Shown: one piece after another, positions 4,498 to 5,963 of the stretch
Layout: the number at the start of each line of letters is the position of its first letter
Position numbering within the stretch: the first letter of the stretch is position 1
Assembly: GCA_937910655.1 (NCBI GenBank)
Contig: CALEMV010000132.1
Coordinates: 1-5,963 of the forward strand
Reading direction: 5' to 3'
Origin: an uncultured Solobacterium sp.
GTDB taxonomy: Bacteria > Bacillota_I > Bacilli_A > Erysipelotrichales > Erysipelotrichaceae
DNA length: 5,963 bases
Program-made: the position numbers and the translations under genes
Notes under the pieces: model-generated
What the model was told of the DNA's origin: nothing
The model's input: the letters and a program-made list of their open reading frames with translations, nothing else
Database searches by the model: none

Positions 4498-5429
4498 AAT
4501 GTTTTCTCCTCTATCTTCATATCTGAAATTTTTGCATTCACTTCTACTGTATTTAAATTGCGTCTTCTTACTGCATCTTGTTCAATGCTGATAACAGCCG
4601 CACTAATACCAAATCTCATTGACTCTAATGGACTCTTTCCTGCAAGTCGACTTGCTACATATGCTCCCAGTAAGGAATCCCCTCCACCAGTCGCATTTTC
4701 CATATTGATTTGACGATGTGTAAACCAAGTCTTATGCTCTTTTGTTCCTAGCAAGATACCACGATCCGCCATTGAAATAATCACTTCTTTAACGCCATGC
4801 TCGATAAACCAATCCAAACTCTGTCTTGCCGTTTCTTCGTCCTTAATCCAAATACCAGTTAATTCCGATGCTTCAAACTGATTTGGCTTAAAGATATCTA
4901 GGTGATTTAATACAGACTTTAGTCTAGCTGCTTTATGCGCACTGACCGGGTCTGCCGCAATCCTTGCTTTTGCATGTGTTGCGATATATTCAATGCTCTC
5001 CATATCTAAGTTGGAGTCTATGATAATGATATCATCTTCATGCAATGTTTCTAAGATTGGTTGTAACATTTTTGAATCCATACGACGTAAAATTCTCATA
5101 TCACTCATACCAAGTTTCATATCACGGTTATTATCTAATAACGCAATGTACATCGAACTTGGTAAATCTTCTACGGTCGATGACATGGACACATCCATTC
5201 CCAGTCTCTTACAGTCTTCTTTCATCGCTTGTCCATAGCTATCCCCTGAGAAACAGGTCACAAACTTGATATTCTCACCAAGTAGTGCACAAATCTGCGC
5301 AATGTTTCTGCCTACTCCTCCATAGGCTATGGAAATCTCACCAGGATTAGAATCATAATTTTGTAATGGATCGATACTTGAACCAACGATATCAATGTTC
5401 GCACCACCAATGACACAAATACTACCCAT
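4494..5429 (-). CDS. psuK: Pseudouridine kinase PsuK (PfkB family)
   Basis: This 311-residue PfkB/ribokinase-family sugar kinase very probably phosphorylates pseudouridine at the 5' position with ATP. The kinase identity comes from the fold motifs: N-terminal GGANID (8-13) for substrate binding, PfkB signature 1 around GGVGRNIAQ (37-45), KPNQFEASEL (181-190) and signature 2 around ATGGGDSLLGAYV (246-258) with catalytic Asp251. The pseudouridine specificity is inferred from its ATGA overlap with psuG. Signature 2 is slightly unusual: the anion-hole GAGD is GGGD here, and the usual Phe after the Asp is Leu. AAAGGAG lies 8 nt before the ATG, inside the end of the upstream gene, which it overlaps by 8 nt. 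No pseudouridine transporter gene is visible in the window. Confidence 0.92.
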   Translation of the reverse strand: MGSICVIGGANIDIVGSSIDPLQNYDSNPGEISIAYGGVGRNIAQICALLGENIKFVTCFSGDSYGQAMKEDCKRLGMDVSMSSTVEDLPSSMYIALLDNNRDMKLGMSDMRILRRMDSKMLQPILETLHEDDIIIIDSNLDMESIEYIATHAKARIAADPVSAHKAARLKSVLNHLDIFKPNQFEASELTGIWIKDEETARQSLDWFIEHGVKEVIISMADRGILLGTKEHKTWFTHRQINMENATGGGDSLLGAYVASRLAGKSPLESMRFGISAAVISIEQDAVRRRNLNTVEVNAKISDMKIEEKTL

Positions 5430-5963
5430 GATTACTCTCCTTTCGTTTGAGATGTTCTGTCCCTTTTAACGCTTCCTCTAAAATACGTGCTTGTGCAGAA
5501 ATCTGCTCATAAGTGTACTCTTCTTTCATTAACATCAAATAGGAATCCATGAGAGCTCGCTTTAAGATAGCGGCGTGTTCTGGTTCTAATTGATTTAAAT
5601 CCATGCCATTTGTTGACTCAATCATCATTTGTAAATGATACATCTGTTCCATGATTCTAGCTTCTTGTTTTGCTTCCTCAAAAATCATTTCTAACGTCCA
5701 TTCACGATTCGTTTGTGTTGCACTAACCATGATGCCATCAAATGGTACATCTGCCCCATCAAAAGATTCACTCATAATCATAATTTCCTCTTTTGATAAT
5801 CCATCCATCAAAAGATAAGAACTATCATATTTCTCATGTGTATCTGAAGAAGATTCCTGCATATTTAGAACCTGCTTGAATCTTTTACTAAGAACATCAT
5901 CTCCAATAATCAACATTTCGATGCCCATCTGTTCTAATATATCTGCATAAACTTCTGCTGCAG
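5422..5963 (-). CDS. DUF3783-type protein, N-terminus cut off by the window edge
   Basis: The frame is open to the right edge of the window, so the true start lies outside. The ATG at 5928 has no ribosome binding site, and 11 more in-frame residues (AAEVYADILEQ) precede it. About 179 residues are visible. The middle (LLMDGLSKEEI, then MVSATQTNREWTL and a long charged helix) resembles the DUF3783 domain, whose consensus has a T-x-x-N-x-x-W-T-L stretch followed by an acidic helix. The visible N-terminus (ILEQMGIEMLIIGDD) looks like the alpha/beta start such proteins have. The C-terminal 70 residues are predicted to be helical, rich in Met, Glu and Ala. There is no signal peptide or membrane helix in the visible part. 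The biochemical function of DUF3783 is unknown. It overlaps psuK by 8 nt and so is co-transcribed and probably translationally coupled with it. Confidence 0.65.
   Translation of the reverse strand, partial: AAEVYADILEQMGIEMLIIGDDVLSKRFKQVLNMQESSSDTHEKYDSSYLLMDGLSKEEIMIMSESFDGADVPFDGIMVSATQTNREWTLEMIFEEAKQEARIMEQMYHLQMMIESTNGMDLNQLEPEHAAILKRALMDSYLMLMKEEYTYEQISAQARILEEALKGTEHLKRKESNHG

Noticed and set aside
4124..4591. 155-codon plus-strand reading frame opposite psuG
   Set aside because: It is the complement of a highly conserved psuG segment, without its own signals.

Overview
The window looks like chromosomal DNA of a low-GC Gram-positive bacterium (Bacillota). The AT-rich base composition, strong purine-rich ribosome binding sites, sigma-A type promoters and the NtdP, MgtE and fRMsr proteins all point that way. 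An Erysipelotrichia-like host is possible, but this is an inference. I see no insertion sequence, phage gene, CRISPR array or tRNA cluster. Almost everything is on the minus strand; only the methionine sulfoxide reductase gene is on the plus strand.

Reading from the left: positions 1-58 hold a strong outward-facing minus-strand promoter, with what may be the first bases of a tRNA-Ser gene at the very edge. Next come ntdP (119-667, nucleoside tri-/diphosphatase) and mgtE (801-2132, Mg2+ channel), both on the minus strand and separated by a clear intrinsic terminator. The 187 bases between mgtE and msrC hold back-to-back promoters. They also hold an mgtE leader that encodes a 16-residue acidic peptide and carries repeated, mutually competing pairing arms; I see no M-box there. 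Then comes msrC (2320-2775, plus), which has no Shine-Dalgarno and an extended -10 placed so that its mRNA should begin at or next to the ATG.

From the right edge runs a tightly coupled minus-strand operon: a DUF3783-type protein (cut by the window edge), psuK (pseudouridine kinase), psuG (pseudouridine-5'-phosphate glycosidase) and an AAC(3)-family acetyltransferase-like protein. The genes overlap by 8 and 4 nt, and the last gap is 4 nt. PsuK phosphorylates pseudouridine and PsuG splits the product into uracil and ribose 5-phosphate, so the core of the operon salvages a modified RNA nucleoside. The jobs of the two flanking genes are unknown. The operon meets msrC tail to tail: the two stop codons share a TTAA palindrome, and each transcript has a terminator-like hairpin inside the coding sequence of the other gene.

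The most promising candidate for something undescribed is the mgtE leader (about 2133-2265): a short acidic ORF with a strong ribosome binding site, whose stop codon overlaps a pairing arm that can join either an upstream or a downstream partner.
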